A DNA stretch of 64,000 nt from Desulfosporosinus hippei DSM 8344 (lineage in GTDB: Bacteria > Bacillota > Desulfitobacteriia > Desulfitobacteriales > Desulfitobacteriaceae): the NCBI RefSeq assembly GCF_900100785.1, contig NZ_FNCP01000006.1:62001-126000 (forward strand), written 5' to 3'. The number at the start of each line of letters is the position of its first letter. Positions within the stretch are counted from its first letter, which is position 1. Shown here one piece after another: positions 9,401-16,247 of this stretch. The position numbers and the translations under genes are program-made. The notes under the pieces are model-generated. The model saw nothing but the letters and a program-made list of their open reading frames with translations. It did not search any database and was not told the origin of the DNA.

Positions 9401-10023
9401 TTTAATGATCTGTCACGAAAAGCCTGAACTTCATCCATATCTAAGAGTTGACCAACCTCTTCGTACTCTGGAACTTCAATTTTTTGAATTTCATGAGAAG
9501 TACGGAATCCATCAAAGAAATGAAGGAACGGAACTCTGGACTTTACGGTTGCAAGATGAGCTATAAAGCCTAAATCTAAGGCTTCCTGTACATTGTGAGA
9601 AGAAAGTTCTGCAAAACCTGTTGCACGTACTGACATAACGTCCTGATGATCTCCGAAAATAGAGAGTGCATGAGTTGCTAGGGCACGAGCACTGACATGG
9701 AATACACACGGAAGTAATTCCCCAGCAATTTTGTACATATTAGGGATCATTAAGAGTAATCCTTGTGAAGCGGTATATGTAGTGGTCAGAGCCCCAGCCT
9801 GTAGGGAGCCATGAACTGCACCTGCAGCACCGGCCTCAGATTGCATCTCAACAACTTTCACAGTTTGTCCGAAAATGTTTTTTCGTCCGTGGGCTGCCCA
9901 CTCGTCAACTAACTCAGCCATGGTTGATGAAGGGGTGATGGGGAAAATAGTTGCAACTTCTGTAAAAGCATACGATGCGTGAGCGGCTGCCTCATTCCCA
10001 TCCATAGTTTTCATTTTAGCCAT
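6493..10023 (-). CDS. nifJ: Pyruvate:ferredoxin (flavodoxin) oxidoreductase
   Basis: 1176 aa, the usual length of homodimeric, single-chain PFOR. It converts pyruvate and CoA to acetyl-CoA, CO2 and reduced ferredoxin or flavodoxin in the cytoplasm. Domains in order: N-terminal TPP-pyrimidine domain (ATIFPITPSSTMAELVDEW near residue 30), gamma and CoA-binding domains, a two-cluster 4Fe-4S ferredoxin domain (CIQCNQCSYVCP near 692; CTGCGNCAEVCP near 748), then the TPP-pyrophosphate domain with CPGCGET (near 812), which with a later Cys ligates the proximal cluster, and GDGWAYDIGFGG (near 973). An AGGAGG site precedes the ATG. It stands alone between bofA and recR, with its own promoter and terminator. 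Confidence 0.97.
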   Translation of the reverse strand: MAKMKTMDGNEAAAHASYAFTEVATIFPITPSSTMAELVDEWAAHGRKNIFGQTVKVVEMQSEAGAAGAVHGSLQAGALTTTYTASQGLLLMIPNMYKIAGELLPCVFHVSARALATHALSIFGDHQDVMSVRATGFAELSSHNVQEALDLGFIAHLATVKSRVPFLHFFDGFRTSHEIQKIEVPEYEEVGQLLDMDEVQAFRDRSLNPERPVLRGTAQNPDIYFQGREASNRFYDAIPDIVEHYMQEYKKLTGREYHPFQYYGADDAEYVIVAMGSICDTIEETIDYLMAKGEKVGVVKVHLYRPFSSEYFFKALPKTVKKIAVLDRTKEPGSLGEPLYLDVNELFYTSDLKPVIVGGRYGLGSKDTTPSQVLAVYKNLKSEQPKNGFTIGIIDDVTNTSLPEDEIIDTAPEGTISCKFWGLGADGTVGANKQAIKIIGDHTKLYAQAYFQYDSKKSGGITVSHLRFGKKQIKSPYYVTGTNYIACHNQTYVYQYDLLKGLKQGGSFVLNCQWTPEELEQKLPASMKKALAKNKVNFYIIDAVSIARKIGLGNRINMIMQAAFFKLANVIPVEEAVDYLKASVVKTYGKKGQNIVDMNTAAIDMGVTSLVKVDIPAVWENADIAQAEAAAAVDEPDFVKNILRPMNALEGDSLPVSTFIGREDGTFPVGTTSFEKRGIGVIVPEWQIDNCIQCNQCSYVCPHAAIRPFLFNEEEAKSAPETFVGKKAIGKEATGLQFRVQVSALDCTGCGNCAEVCPAKVKALVMKSAAEQTEQQVANWEYAVTLKNKSKLFDVTTVKGSQFAQPLLEFNGACPGCGETAYVKLITQLYGDRMMISNATGCSSIWGGSAPAVPYTTNEDGKGPSWANSLFEDNAEFGYGMYLGVRQIREKLFDLMTEALEMDISADLKEAFQDWLAGWDDADASKAAAAKILVGLSGYTGDNKVIAEILAKKDHLIKKSQWILGGDGWAYDIGFGGLDHVLASGDDVNIFVMDTEVYSNTGGQSSKSTPRAAVAKFAAAGKKIRKKDLGMIAMSYGYVYVAQIALGANMAQTIKVIKEAEAYKGPSLIIAYAPCINHGLKSGMTKSVQEQKKAVDAGYWHLYHFNPDLIDQGKNPFSLDSKEPSASFRDFIMGEVRYSSLLNTFPESAEELFVGAEKYAKVRYESYKRLAEQKWD

Positions 10024-10267
10024 AATTTTTCCTCCTCATGTGATTAATTTAATTTTTGGGAATCATTAGGTTAGGTACTCTTCTTATGGCGATCCCTCTT
10101 TCAATTATTTAAATTAATTAAGTAACTTTCTTACTTAATTAATTAGTTAATTAAGTAATTAATTAAGTAATTAATTGAAATCAGGCCTTGAAAAGATTGA
10201 ATTTTTACGAAACTGGTGTAAAAAAAGGGTGAGGGAACAAATTCAGGTCATGCCTGAATAGTCCCCT
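10024..10267 (-). promoter_or_regulatory. Long structured 5' leader of the PFOR gene
   Basis: About 245 nt from the predicted transcription start to the PFOR ATG. Two elements stand out. At the 5' end GGGGAC...GTTCCC encloses ATTCAGG/CCTGAAT, a two-part hairpin at about 10232-10267 followed within a few bases by a T7 run, like an attenuator or a stabilising 5' hairpin. At 10108-10178 there is a block of repeats of TTAATTAAGTAA and its inverse, which can fold on itself or bind an AT-specific regulator. No known riboswitch class was recognised. Confidence 0.5.
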
Positions 10268-10274
10268 TTGTCAC

Positions 10275-10303
10275 AGTATATCTTTAATTCATATACCGGT
10301 CAA
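10275..10303 (-). promoter_or_regulatory. Sigma-A promoter of the PFOR gene
   Basis: Minus strand TTGACC (10303-10298), 17-bp spacer, TATACT (10280-10275). Five of six bases match at both boxes, with optimal spacing. The predicted start is near 10268, exactly at the base of the leader hairpin. Confidence 0.7.
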
Positions 10304-10705
10304 TAATAAAATCTATATATGGCATGTTTTGTTTTTCACAATTAAATTTTGTTTTGTTTCAATCCATGATACAGAAATATGATTAGTTATAACATTCGGA
10401 CTATTTAGAATATATTAATCCTTCTTCTTAAGCGTTACTATATGTTCTAAAGGTTTTCTATTTATGTAACATTGCAGTCTATAATTATAATGAATTCTAA
10501 GTGTCCTTAATAAATCTAGTAGCGCTATATAGCGTGATACCCACCCTCGGCGCCTACGTAATCTTACCAGCCTTGCGCCTCGGCGATACTCTCCACTGGA
10601 GAGTATCGTCACTGGAGAGTAGCTGAGATCGTTTTACTTGCGAGAATTTATTAGTATTATTCTGCTTGAGAAAATAGTTTTATTACCATTTCATTAAAAG
10701 AAAAT
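10304..10705. other. Gene-free stretch with palindromes upstream of PFOR
   Basis: No convincing gene. It contains the palindrome CGCTATATAGCG (10523-10534), an 11-bp perfect hairpin with 3-nt loop (10584-10594 with 10598-10608), and a direct repeat ACTGGAGAGTA (10595-10605 and 10611-10621). The segment 10540-10625 is more G+C-rich than its surroundings. No terminator with a T-run was seen after recR. Function unknown. Confidence 0.5.
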
Positions 10706-11302
10706 CTATAAATCTCTCCTGCCCTCAAGAGCACGCGCAATAGTTATTTCATCTGCATATTCTAAGTCTCCACCAACGGGTAACCCGTGAGCTATTCGTG
10801 ATACTTTTATCCCCATTGGTTTCAACAATCTAGCCAAATACAGAGCGGTCGCTTCCCCTTCCACAGTGGGATTCATTGCCATAACGACTTCCTTAATTCC
10901 TTCTAAACGTCTTAAAAGTTGATTAATCGTCAATTGCTCTGGTCCAATCCCATCCATTGGAGAGAGTACACCATGGAGTACATGATAAATTCCTTTAAAT
11001 TCCCCGGTTTTTTCTAACGATACTACATCTCTTGGGTGCTCGACGACACATAAAGCAGTTAGATCTCTTTGCATATTTTGACAAATTGCGCAAGGATCCT
11101 GATCAGTAAAATTTGAGCAAATCGAACATTTCCGAATATCCCTGTTCGCAACAACAATAGCCTTTGCTAGATCCTCCGAAACTTGTGGTTGTTGAAGAAG
11201 GTAAAAAGCCAGCCTCCCTGCTGTTTTGGGTCCAATCCCAGGTAAACGAGATAAGGAGCTAATTAGTTCCGCTAAAGGCTGGGGGTATTTTAAGAAATCC
11301 AT
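10706..11302 (-). CDS. recR: Recombination mediator protein RecR
   Basis: 198 aa. Acts with RecO to load RecA on SSB-coated DNA. Helix-hairpin-helix region (about 10-35, [13 protein letters not shown]), C4 zinc finger (Cys59, 62, 71, 74), and a Toprim domain starting near 80 ([18 protein letters not shown]...). Full normal length. The ATG at 11302 follows an AGGTG site. It lies 7 bp after ybaB and belongs to the conserved dnaX-ybaB-recR operon. Confidence 0.97.
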   Translation of the reverse strand: MDFLKYPQPLAELISSLSRLPGIGPKTAGRLAFYLLQQPQVSEDLAKAIVVANRDIRKCSICSNFTDQDPCAICQNMQRDLTALCVVEHPRDVVSLEKTGEFKGIYHVLHGVLSPMDGIGPEQLTINQLLRRLEGIKEVVMAMNPTVEGEATALYLARLLKPMGIKVSRIAHGLPVGGDLEYADEITIARALEGRRDL

Positions 11303-11309
11303 AGAACAC

Positions 11310-11663
11310 CTAGAATAATCCGGGGATTTTTAAACCGCCCGTCAATTTACCCATCTCATTGCTAGTCATCTCTTGAGCTTTCCGTAATCCTTCGTTTAAG
11401 GCCGCTTTTACCAAATCCTCAAGCATTTCTACATCTTCAGGATCTACTGCTTCCGGTTTGATTTTTAAATCTACTAATTCCATTTTCCCACTCACTACAA
11501 CTTGAACCATTCCGCCCCCTGAAGATGCATCTACTGTTCTCGTCTGAAGCTCTTCTTGCATTCTAGCCATTTCTTCTTGCATTTTTTGAGCTTGCTTCAA
11601 CATCTGGTTCATATTGCCACCCATGCCGCCACCCATACCTTTAAAACCTGCCAATTTAAACAC
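11310..11663 (-). CDS. YbaB/EbfC family nucleoid-associated protein
   Basis: 117 aa. Small dimeric DNA-binding protein of the YbaB/EbfC family. Gly/Met-rich N-terminus ([21 protein letters not shown]), a coiled-coil helix, and the core [20 protein letters not shown] followed by a C-terminal helix. The frame opens with GTG at 11663 with AGGA directly in front; an internal ATG near residue 10 with AAAGG is an alternative start. The dnaX-ybaB-recR order is universal in Firmicutes. Confidence 0.93.
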   Translation of the reverse strand: MFKLAGFKGMGGGMGGNMNQMLKQAQKMQEEMARMQEELQTRTVDASSGGGMVQVVVSGKMELVDLKIKPEAVDPEDVEMLEDLVKAALNEGLRKAQEMTSNEMGKLTGGLKIPGLF

Positions 11664-11723
11664 TTCCTATCTTTAAGTTTATAAATAATTAATCACTGTC
11701 TATTAATAATTTAATGGAAAAAT

Positions 11724-13388
11724 CTATTCTCTTACCTCTATAAGATCTGATCCAAACAGGTCTTTTGCTTTATCTATTAAAACCTGTTCTTGGTTTTTTA
11801 CCTCTTGGTTATCCTGATCATCTATGGTTTTGAATTCATTTTCCATGATATTTTGTAATGTCAATGTTGTACCAAACATCAGGTTAAGGACTTCTTCGAC
11901 AGTCTTACGATTTTCTGCCTGATTTACTTTATCTTTATGAAAGGAACATCCTTCTCGAAAAAGAATTATTAAATTATTACCTTCAAGTTGAACGGGTCTT
12001 CCTTCCATCAAAAAGGCTTGAGTTGATTTTTTGCGTTTTTTGACCTGCTCCATTACATCATTCCAACGATCTTGAATACTTTTAATTGTTAATTTAGAAT
12101 TACTATCTGATGCTTGCTCCCCCAGACTACTAGTGTTCTCTACTACTTCTGTTTTTAATACATTGTTTAGAGTATTTAAGACACCTGTATTCGGTATTTT
12201 AGGTGACTTCACTTCACGAGGAACTTTATTGAGAGGAGATAGCCCTTGGATCTGTTGTTCGAGAGCAGACAGTCTTTGTAAAACTTCTTCTTGCCCATTT
12301 ATCCGTTGATGTTGAGTTCCATAAATAGTTTGTACCAATAATAGTTCGGCGGCTAATCTGGCATTAGAAGCGTATTTAAGCTGACCTTCTCCTTGTAAAA
12401 GTATCGAAATCCATTTCAAAATGCGAGAGATCCCAATTTGTTTACTCTGTTTAATTAACCGCTCTTGAATATGTGGTGCGACCATAGGAGTGTCACCAGT
12501 TGCAGCAGTTAACAGCATTTGACGCAAATAATCTAAGAGTTCTCTAATAATTTGCCGAGGATCTCTCCCTTGTTGAATACCATCAGATAAAAAATTTATG
12601 CACTTACCATAATCATCTGAAGCAATTTCATCGACTAATTTTGAACTATAGGTTTCACCAACCATGCCTAGAACCAAATAAACTTCTTCTACCCCTATTG
12701 AACCCTCTTGAAGAAGACATTGATCTAAGATACTTAGCGCATCTCGAAGTCCTCCCTCAGATTTCTGAGCAATAACTACCAGCGCATTGGGATTAACTTC
12801 CCGCTTTAAAGAAGTACAAACCTCAGTCAGTCTCCTTTGGATACCTTCAATTGAAATTCGATGAAATTCAAAACGTTGTACCCGGGATAAGATTGTTAAA
12901 GGGATTTTCTGAACTTCGGTCGTTGCTAGAATAAAAACAACCTTTGGAGGAGGTTCTTCCAAAGTTTTAAGTAAAGCATTAAAGGCCTCTGTCGTCAGCA
13001 TATGTACTTCATCAATAATATAAACCTTATGTTTACCTTGAATTGAACTTAACTTAATATTTTCGCGTAAATCGCGTATCTCATTAATACCACGATTAGA
13101 AGCTGCATCAATCTCGAAAACTTCCATGGCTGAGCCCTGATCAATACTAATACAGGAAGAGCATTTATTACAAGGTTCCTGACCATTACGTTCTTCGCAA
13201 TTCAATGCCTTGGCTAATATTTTCGCTGCAGTCGTTTTACCCGTACCTCTTGGCCCACTAAATAAGTAGGCATGCGCAATTTTATCTTGTTTAAGAGCAT
13301 TAAGCAGCGTCTTAGAGATATGTTCTTGTCCGACTATATCTCTAAACAATTTCGGGCGCCATTCACGATAAAGTGCTAAATATGCCAT
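11724..13388 (-). CDS. dnaX: DNA polymerase III subunits gamma/tau
   Basis: 554 aa. Clamp-loader ATPase of the replisome. Walker A GPRGTGKT (45-52), four-Cys zinc module (Cys64, 73, 76, 79), Walker B DEVH (126-129), sensor region ILATTEVQKIP, then domain III and a variable Gln/Lys-rich C-terminal tau region. GAGGGTGA precedes the ATG. I saw no clear slippery heptamer with stimulatory hairpin, so a short gamma form made by frameshifting is not supported. First gene of the dnaX-ybaB-recR operon and directly downstream of the SRP RNA, as in B. subtilis. Confidence 0.97.
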   Translation of the reverse strand: MAYLALYREWRPKLFRDIVGQEHISKTLLNALKQDKIAHAYLFSGPRGTGKTTAAKILAKALNCEERNGQEPCNKCSSCISIDQGSAMEVFEIDAASNRGINEIRDLRENIKLSSIQGKHKVYIIDEVHMLTTEAFNALLKTLEEPPPKVVFILATTEVQKIPLTILSRVQRFEFHRISIEGIQRRLTEVCTSLKREVNPNALVVIAQKSEGGLRDALSILDQCLLQEGSIGVEEVYLVLGMVGETYSSKLVDEIASDDYGKCINFLSDGIQQGRDPRQIIRELLDYLRQMLLTAATGDTPMVAPHIQERLIKQSKQIGISRILKWISILLQGEGQLKYASNARLAAELLLVQTIYGTQHQRINGQEEVLQRLSALEQQIQGLSPLNKVPREVKSPKIPNTGVLNTLNNVLKTEVVENTSSLGEQASDSNSKLTIKSIQDRWNDVMEQVKKRKKSTQAFLMEGRPVQLEGNNLIILFREGCSFHKDKVNQAENRKTVEEVLNLMFGTTLTLQNIMENEFKTIDDQDNQEVKNQEQVLIDKAKDLFGSDLIEVRE

Positions 13389-13444
13389 GTCTTCACCCTC
13401 AATAAATAGAGTGTATATATCAAAATTATACTTTTGAATAGTAT

Positions 13445-13471
13445 CAAAAAAGATGGTACATGACCACCTTT
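13445..13471 (-). terminator. ffs: Terminator of the SRP RNA
   Basis: Minus strand AAAGGTGGT pairs with ACCATCTTT (one G-U) around a 5-nt loop and ends in a T6 run, 14 nt after the 3' end of the SRP RNA. Confidence 0.8.
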
Positions 13472-13484
13472 ATTTCATATAAAT

Positions 13485-13753
13485 AGCCGTACACCTTTGA
13501 TTGAATCATCGCTTCCGAACGTTACCTTGATCAGCAGACTCAATTCAGGCAACCCTACGGCACACAAAACGTTCTCCTTAGTGCTGCTTCCGTCAGGATC
13601 TGACACGGTTCGGAGTGTTCTGTTGCGTAAGACCAAAATATCATCGCCGCCAATCAAAGACAGCTTCACAAGCGTGACCCTTTCGCAGGAATTCCACCTT
13701 GCTAGAGCGGGCTGCAAGTTACAGGGAACCGCTACCTCCCCGTCTAGTACGGC
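13485..13753 (-). ncRNA. ffs: Signal recognition particle RNA, large bacterial type
   Basis: About 269 nt. The 5' end AGCCGTAC pairs with the 3' end GTACGGCT. The Ffh-binding helix 8 signature is plain: GTCAGATCCTGACGGAAGC followed by AGCACTAAGG, with the conserved GGAAGCAGC asymmetric loop. The length and upstream sequence fit the Alu-domain-containing (scRNA) form of Gram-positive bacteria. It partners with Ffh in co-translational membrane targeting. Synteny agrees: tRNA-Ser upstream and dnaX downstream, as in B. subtilis. The short open frames over this region are chance. Confidence 0.95.
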
Positions 13754-13879
13754 TAAATCAATTATAGCAAAATATAGAAAACTTGGCTAGCGCCAAGCCT
13801 TCAGGAGACAATCGGTGCCTCCTTAGCTGACTCAAAATAGTCATCGATGGTACCGCTTAAAATTTTAAGGTATAGAAGT

Positions 13880-13908
13880 AAAAAAGCCCAAGTCAGATGC
13901 TTTGGCTT
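13880..13908 (-). terminator. Terminator after tRNA-Ser(GGA)
   Basis: Minus strand AAGCCAAAG pairs with CTTGGGCTT around CATCTGA, followed by TTTT, 10 nt after the tRNA 3' end. Confidence 0.7.
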
Positions 13909-13918
13909 GTTAGCACAA

Positions 13919-14010
13919 TGGCGGAGAGAGAGGGATTTGAACCCTCGACACCGGTTGCCCAATGTACCCGCTTTCCAGGCGGGCGCCTTCGACCACTCAG
14001 CCACCTCTCC
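13919..14010 (-). tRNA. tRNA-Ser(GGA)
   Basis: 92 nt with encoded CCA. Long variable arm typical of class II tRNA. Anticodon loop CTGGAAA gives GGA, reading UCC/UCU. T-arm GAGGG-TTCAAAT-CCCTC. The acceptor GGAGAGG pairs with TCTCTCC. Confidence 0.97.
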
Positions 14011-14223
14011 AATGGTGTTCCTTCGTCAAAACATATGCGTTTCGAGGAATTTAGTGAACAAGAGAGATTATATCGCAAATACACAGGCACGTCAATCCCT
14101 AAATGTCTGTAAATATATTTATTTTAGTATTTTCTTTGATGTTTAAATGATATTTGAATATTTTCATCCCAAAAATCGCAAAGTATGTTTGTGTGTTATG
14201 TTCTATATATTATGGAGGATAGA

Positions 14224-15030
14224 ATGGAGATCAAACAACTACGGGAACTTAAACTATACGGATTTAATAATCTTACAAAAACTCTCAGTTTTAACATGTA
14301 TGATATTTGCTATGCAAAATCTCCGGAACATAGGCAAGAATATATTCAATACATTGATGAAGAATATAACTCAGACCGTCTTGCAAGAATTCTTACCGAA
14401 GTATCTACTATAATTGGTGCTCGCATTTTAAATATTGCTAAACAAGATTATGATCCTCAAGGAGCAAGTGTTACTATGCTTGTCTCAGAAGAACAAGGTA
14501 ACACTCTAGAACCTTTAACAGATACAAATAAGTCATTTCCTTCAACTGTTGTAGCTCATCTTGATAAAAGTCATATCACTGTTCACACCTATCCAGAGAG
14601 TCATCCGAATAAAGGTATCAGTACCTTTAGGGCAGATATTGATGTTTCTACATGTGGAAAGATTTCGCCTCTCACAGCTCTTAATTATTTACTAAATAGT
14701 TTCTCCTCAGATATTGCCATCATTGATTACCGAATTAGAGGATTTACACGTGATCTCGAAGGCAGGAAATTTTTTATTGATCATAAGATTAACTCAATTC
14801 AAAACTATATCGCTAAAAAAAAGAAAGAACTCTATCAAATGATTGATGTAAATGTCTTTCAAGAAAACATTTTTCATACCAAAATGATTCTAAAAGACTT
14901 TAATCTAGATAATTACCTATTTGGTACTGCTAAAAATGAACTCTCAACCAATGAAAAAAAGAGAATTAAACAGCGTTTAACTAGAGAAATGGCTGAAATT
15001 TTTTATGGTCGAAATATTCCACGAGTTTAG
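14224..15030 (+). CDS. speD: S-adenosylmethionine decarboxylase proenzyme, E. coli type
   Basis: 268 aa. Makes decarboxylated SAM, the aminopropyl donor for spermidine. It is the long Gram-negative (class 1A) form, not the short B. subtilis SpeH form. The self-cleavage site that creates the pyruvoyl group is [14 protein letters not shown], between Lys115 and Ser116. The catalytic Cys144 lies in [10 protein letters not shown]. Also [22 protein letters not shown] and YGRNIPRV at the C-terminus. GGAGG 7 nt before the ATG at 14224 fixes the start. It is the only clear plus-strand gene of the left arm, set between two tRNA-Ser genes. No spermidine synthase is nearby. Confidence 0.96.
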   Translation: MEIKQLRELKLYGFNNLTKTLSFNMYDICYAKSPEHRQEYIQYIDEEYNSDRLARILTEVSTIIGARILNIAKQDYDPQGASVTMLVSEEQGNTLEPLTDTNKSFPSTVVAHLDKSHITVHTYPESHPNKGISTFRADIDVSTCGKISPLTALNYLLNSFSSDIAIIDYRIRGFTRDLEGRKFFIDHKINSIQNYIAKKKKELYQMIDVNVFQENIFHTKMILKDFNLDNYLFGTAKNELSTNEKKRIKQRLTREMAEIFYGRNIPRV

Positions 15031-15134
15031 TCTGTTGGATAAGTTAGGTTGCAAACAGCAGATAATCCCTACAAATTTAATTATCTTAAATAATTGTGCT
15101 TATTGAATCCGTATATTTTTTTGATCAATTTTAA

Positions 15135-15166
15135 AAGTGCCTTTGCGGCGAACCGCAAAGGCACTT
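15135..15166 (-). terminator. Terminator after tRNA-Ser(CGA)
   Basis: A perfect 14-bp stem (15135-15148 with 15153-15166) closed by a 4-nt loop; the minus-strand tail TTTTAAAA follows. It also lies between convergent speD and tRNA-Ser, so it may stop both transcripts. Confidence 0.85.
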
Positions 15167-15181
15167 GTCTTAGTTATGTAA

Positions 15182-15272
15182 TGGCGGAGGAGGTGGGATT
15201 CGAACCCACGGACGGCTCACACCGTCAAACGATTTCGAGTCGCTCTCGTTATGACCACTTCGATACTCCTCC
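15182..15272 (-). tRNA. tRNA-Ser(CGA)
   Basis: 91 nt with encoded CCA and a long variable arm. Anticodon loop CTCGAAA gives CGA, reading UCG. Acceptor GGAGGAG pairs with CTCCTCC; T-arm GTGGG-TTCGAAT-CCCAC. It follows tadA by about 40 nt on the same strand. Confidence 0.97.
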
Positions 15273-15313
15273 GTATATAATTATGATGAATTCTACCATT
15301 TCTGATAAGAATT

Positions 15314-15760
15314 TCACCGTAATCGTTTAAAAAATGTTTTTAAGATATTCGAACAATCATCTTCTAAAATTCCTGCTACAACATCAACCTTATGATTCCA
15401 TAGCTTTGTATTCAAGACATTCAAAACAGAACCTGTTGCTCCACCTTTTAAATCTGCAGCCCCATAAACAAGTTGCTTTAAGCGAGCCTGCACGATGGCT
15501 CCTGCACACATTGGACAAGGCTCTAGGGTTACATACAACGTGGCGTCTGACAGACGCCAAGAACCTAACTTCTCAGCCGCACGTTGAATCACTAAGACTT
15601 CAGCATGCGCAGTAGGATCCTGCCTCAGTTCTTTTTCGTTAAACGCCGAGGCAATTATTTGGCTGTCCTTAACAATAATGGCTCCAATCGGAACTTCCCC
15701 TAGAACTAAAGCCTTCTCTGCTTGAACCAGAGCAAGACTCATCCAATCTTGATGAAGCAT
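15314..15760 (-). CDS. tadA: tRNA-specific adenosine deaminase
   Basis: 148 aa. Deaminates A34 of tRNA-Arg(ACG) to inosine. The cytidine/deoxycytidylate deaminase fold shows the zinc and catalytic residues HAE (His52, Glu54) and PCPMC (Cys82, Cys85). I start at the ATG at 15760 behind TTGAGGTAACT; the longer frame (to 15808) would run into the tRNA-Arg upstream. Only 16 nt separate the encoded CCA of tRNA-Arg(CCT) from this ATG, so the mRNA is probably released by tRNA processing. The B. subtilis homologue (yaaJ) occupies the same place upstream of the SRP RNA. Confidence 0.96.
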   Translation of the reverse strand: MLHQDWMSLALVQAEKALVLGEVPIGAIIVKDSQIIASAFNEKELRQDPTAHAEVLVIQRAAEKLGSWRLSDATLYVTLEPCPMCAGAIVQARLKQLVYGAADLKGGATGSVLNVLNTKLWNHKVDVVAGILEDDCSNILKTFFKRLR

Positions 15761-15776
15761 AGTTACCTCAATTTTT

Positions 15777-15854
15777 TGGTGACCCTGGGAGGAATCGAAC
15801 CTCCGCAAGACAGGGTTTAGGAAACCCCCGCTCTATCCCCTGAGCTACAAGGCC
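15777..15854 (-). tRNA. tRNA-Arg(CCT)
   Basis: 78 nt with encoded CCA. Anticodon loop TTCCTAA gives CCT, reading AGG. Acceptor GGCCTTG pairs with CAGGGTC with G-U pairs; T-arm GGAGG-TTCGATT-CCTCC. It lies directly before tadA. Confidence 0.96.
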
Positions 15855-15923
15855 ATTAGTTTTTTAAAAGAGCAAAAAGTTCGATATACGTACTTCGAAT
15901 ATCGAACCTGTTTACACAATAAT

Positions 15924-16000
15924 TGGTGCGCTCGGAGGGATTCGAACCCCCGACATTCAGATTCGAAGTCTGACGCTCTATCCAGCTGAACTACAAGCGC
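15924..16000 (-). tRNA. tRNA-Arg(TCG)
   Basis: 77 nt with encoded CCA. Anticodon loop CTTCGAA gives TCG, reading CGA. Acceptor GCGCTTG pairs with CGAGCGC (one G-U pair); standard D and T arms. Confidence 0.97.
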
Positions 16001-16033
16001 AAAATAATAATCAAAGTCATTCACTTTAAATAA

Positions 16034-16123
16034 TGGCGGAGGGGGTGGGATTCGAACCCACGGACCCCTTGCGAAGTCACCGGTTTTCAAGACCGGGTCC
16101 TTAAACCACTCGAACACCCCTCC
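16034..16123 (-). tRNA. tRNA-Ser(TGA)
   Basis: 90 nt with encoded CCA and a long variable arm. Anticodon loop CTTGAAA gives TGA, reading UCA. It is the first tRNA downstream of serS, heading the Ser-Arg-Arg-tadA-Ser run. Confidence 0.97.
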
Positions 16124-16247
16124 AAGTGAAACAACCGAATAAAAGCATACCATATATTTTGTAAAGTTTCAACTACTAATTACTATTATTTACTGGAAAT
16201 TTGAGGTTTAGTCCAATAAACATTAAAAAATTTACTTGAATTTACTA

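Noticed and set aside
10415-10612. 65-aa Arg-rich frame on the minus strand upstream of PFOR
   Set aside because: No ribosome-binding site seen, odd composition, and it overlaps the palindromes.
11724-13388. Programmed frameshift in dnaX giving a separate gamma subunit
   Set aside because: No A-run slippery heptamer with a following hairpin could be identified with confidence.
13475-13790. Open frames over the SRP RNA on both strands
   Set aside because: The SRP RNA signature and terminal pairing explain this sequence; the frames have no family match.
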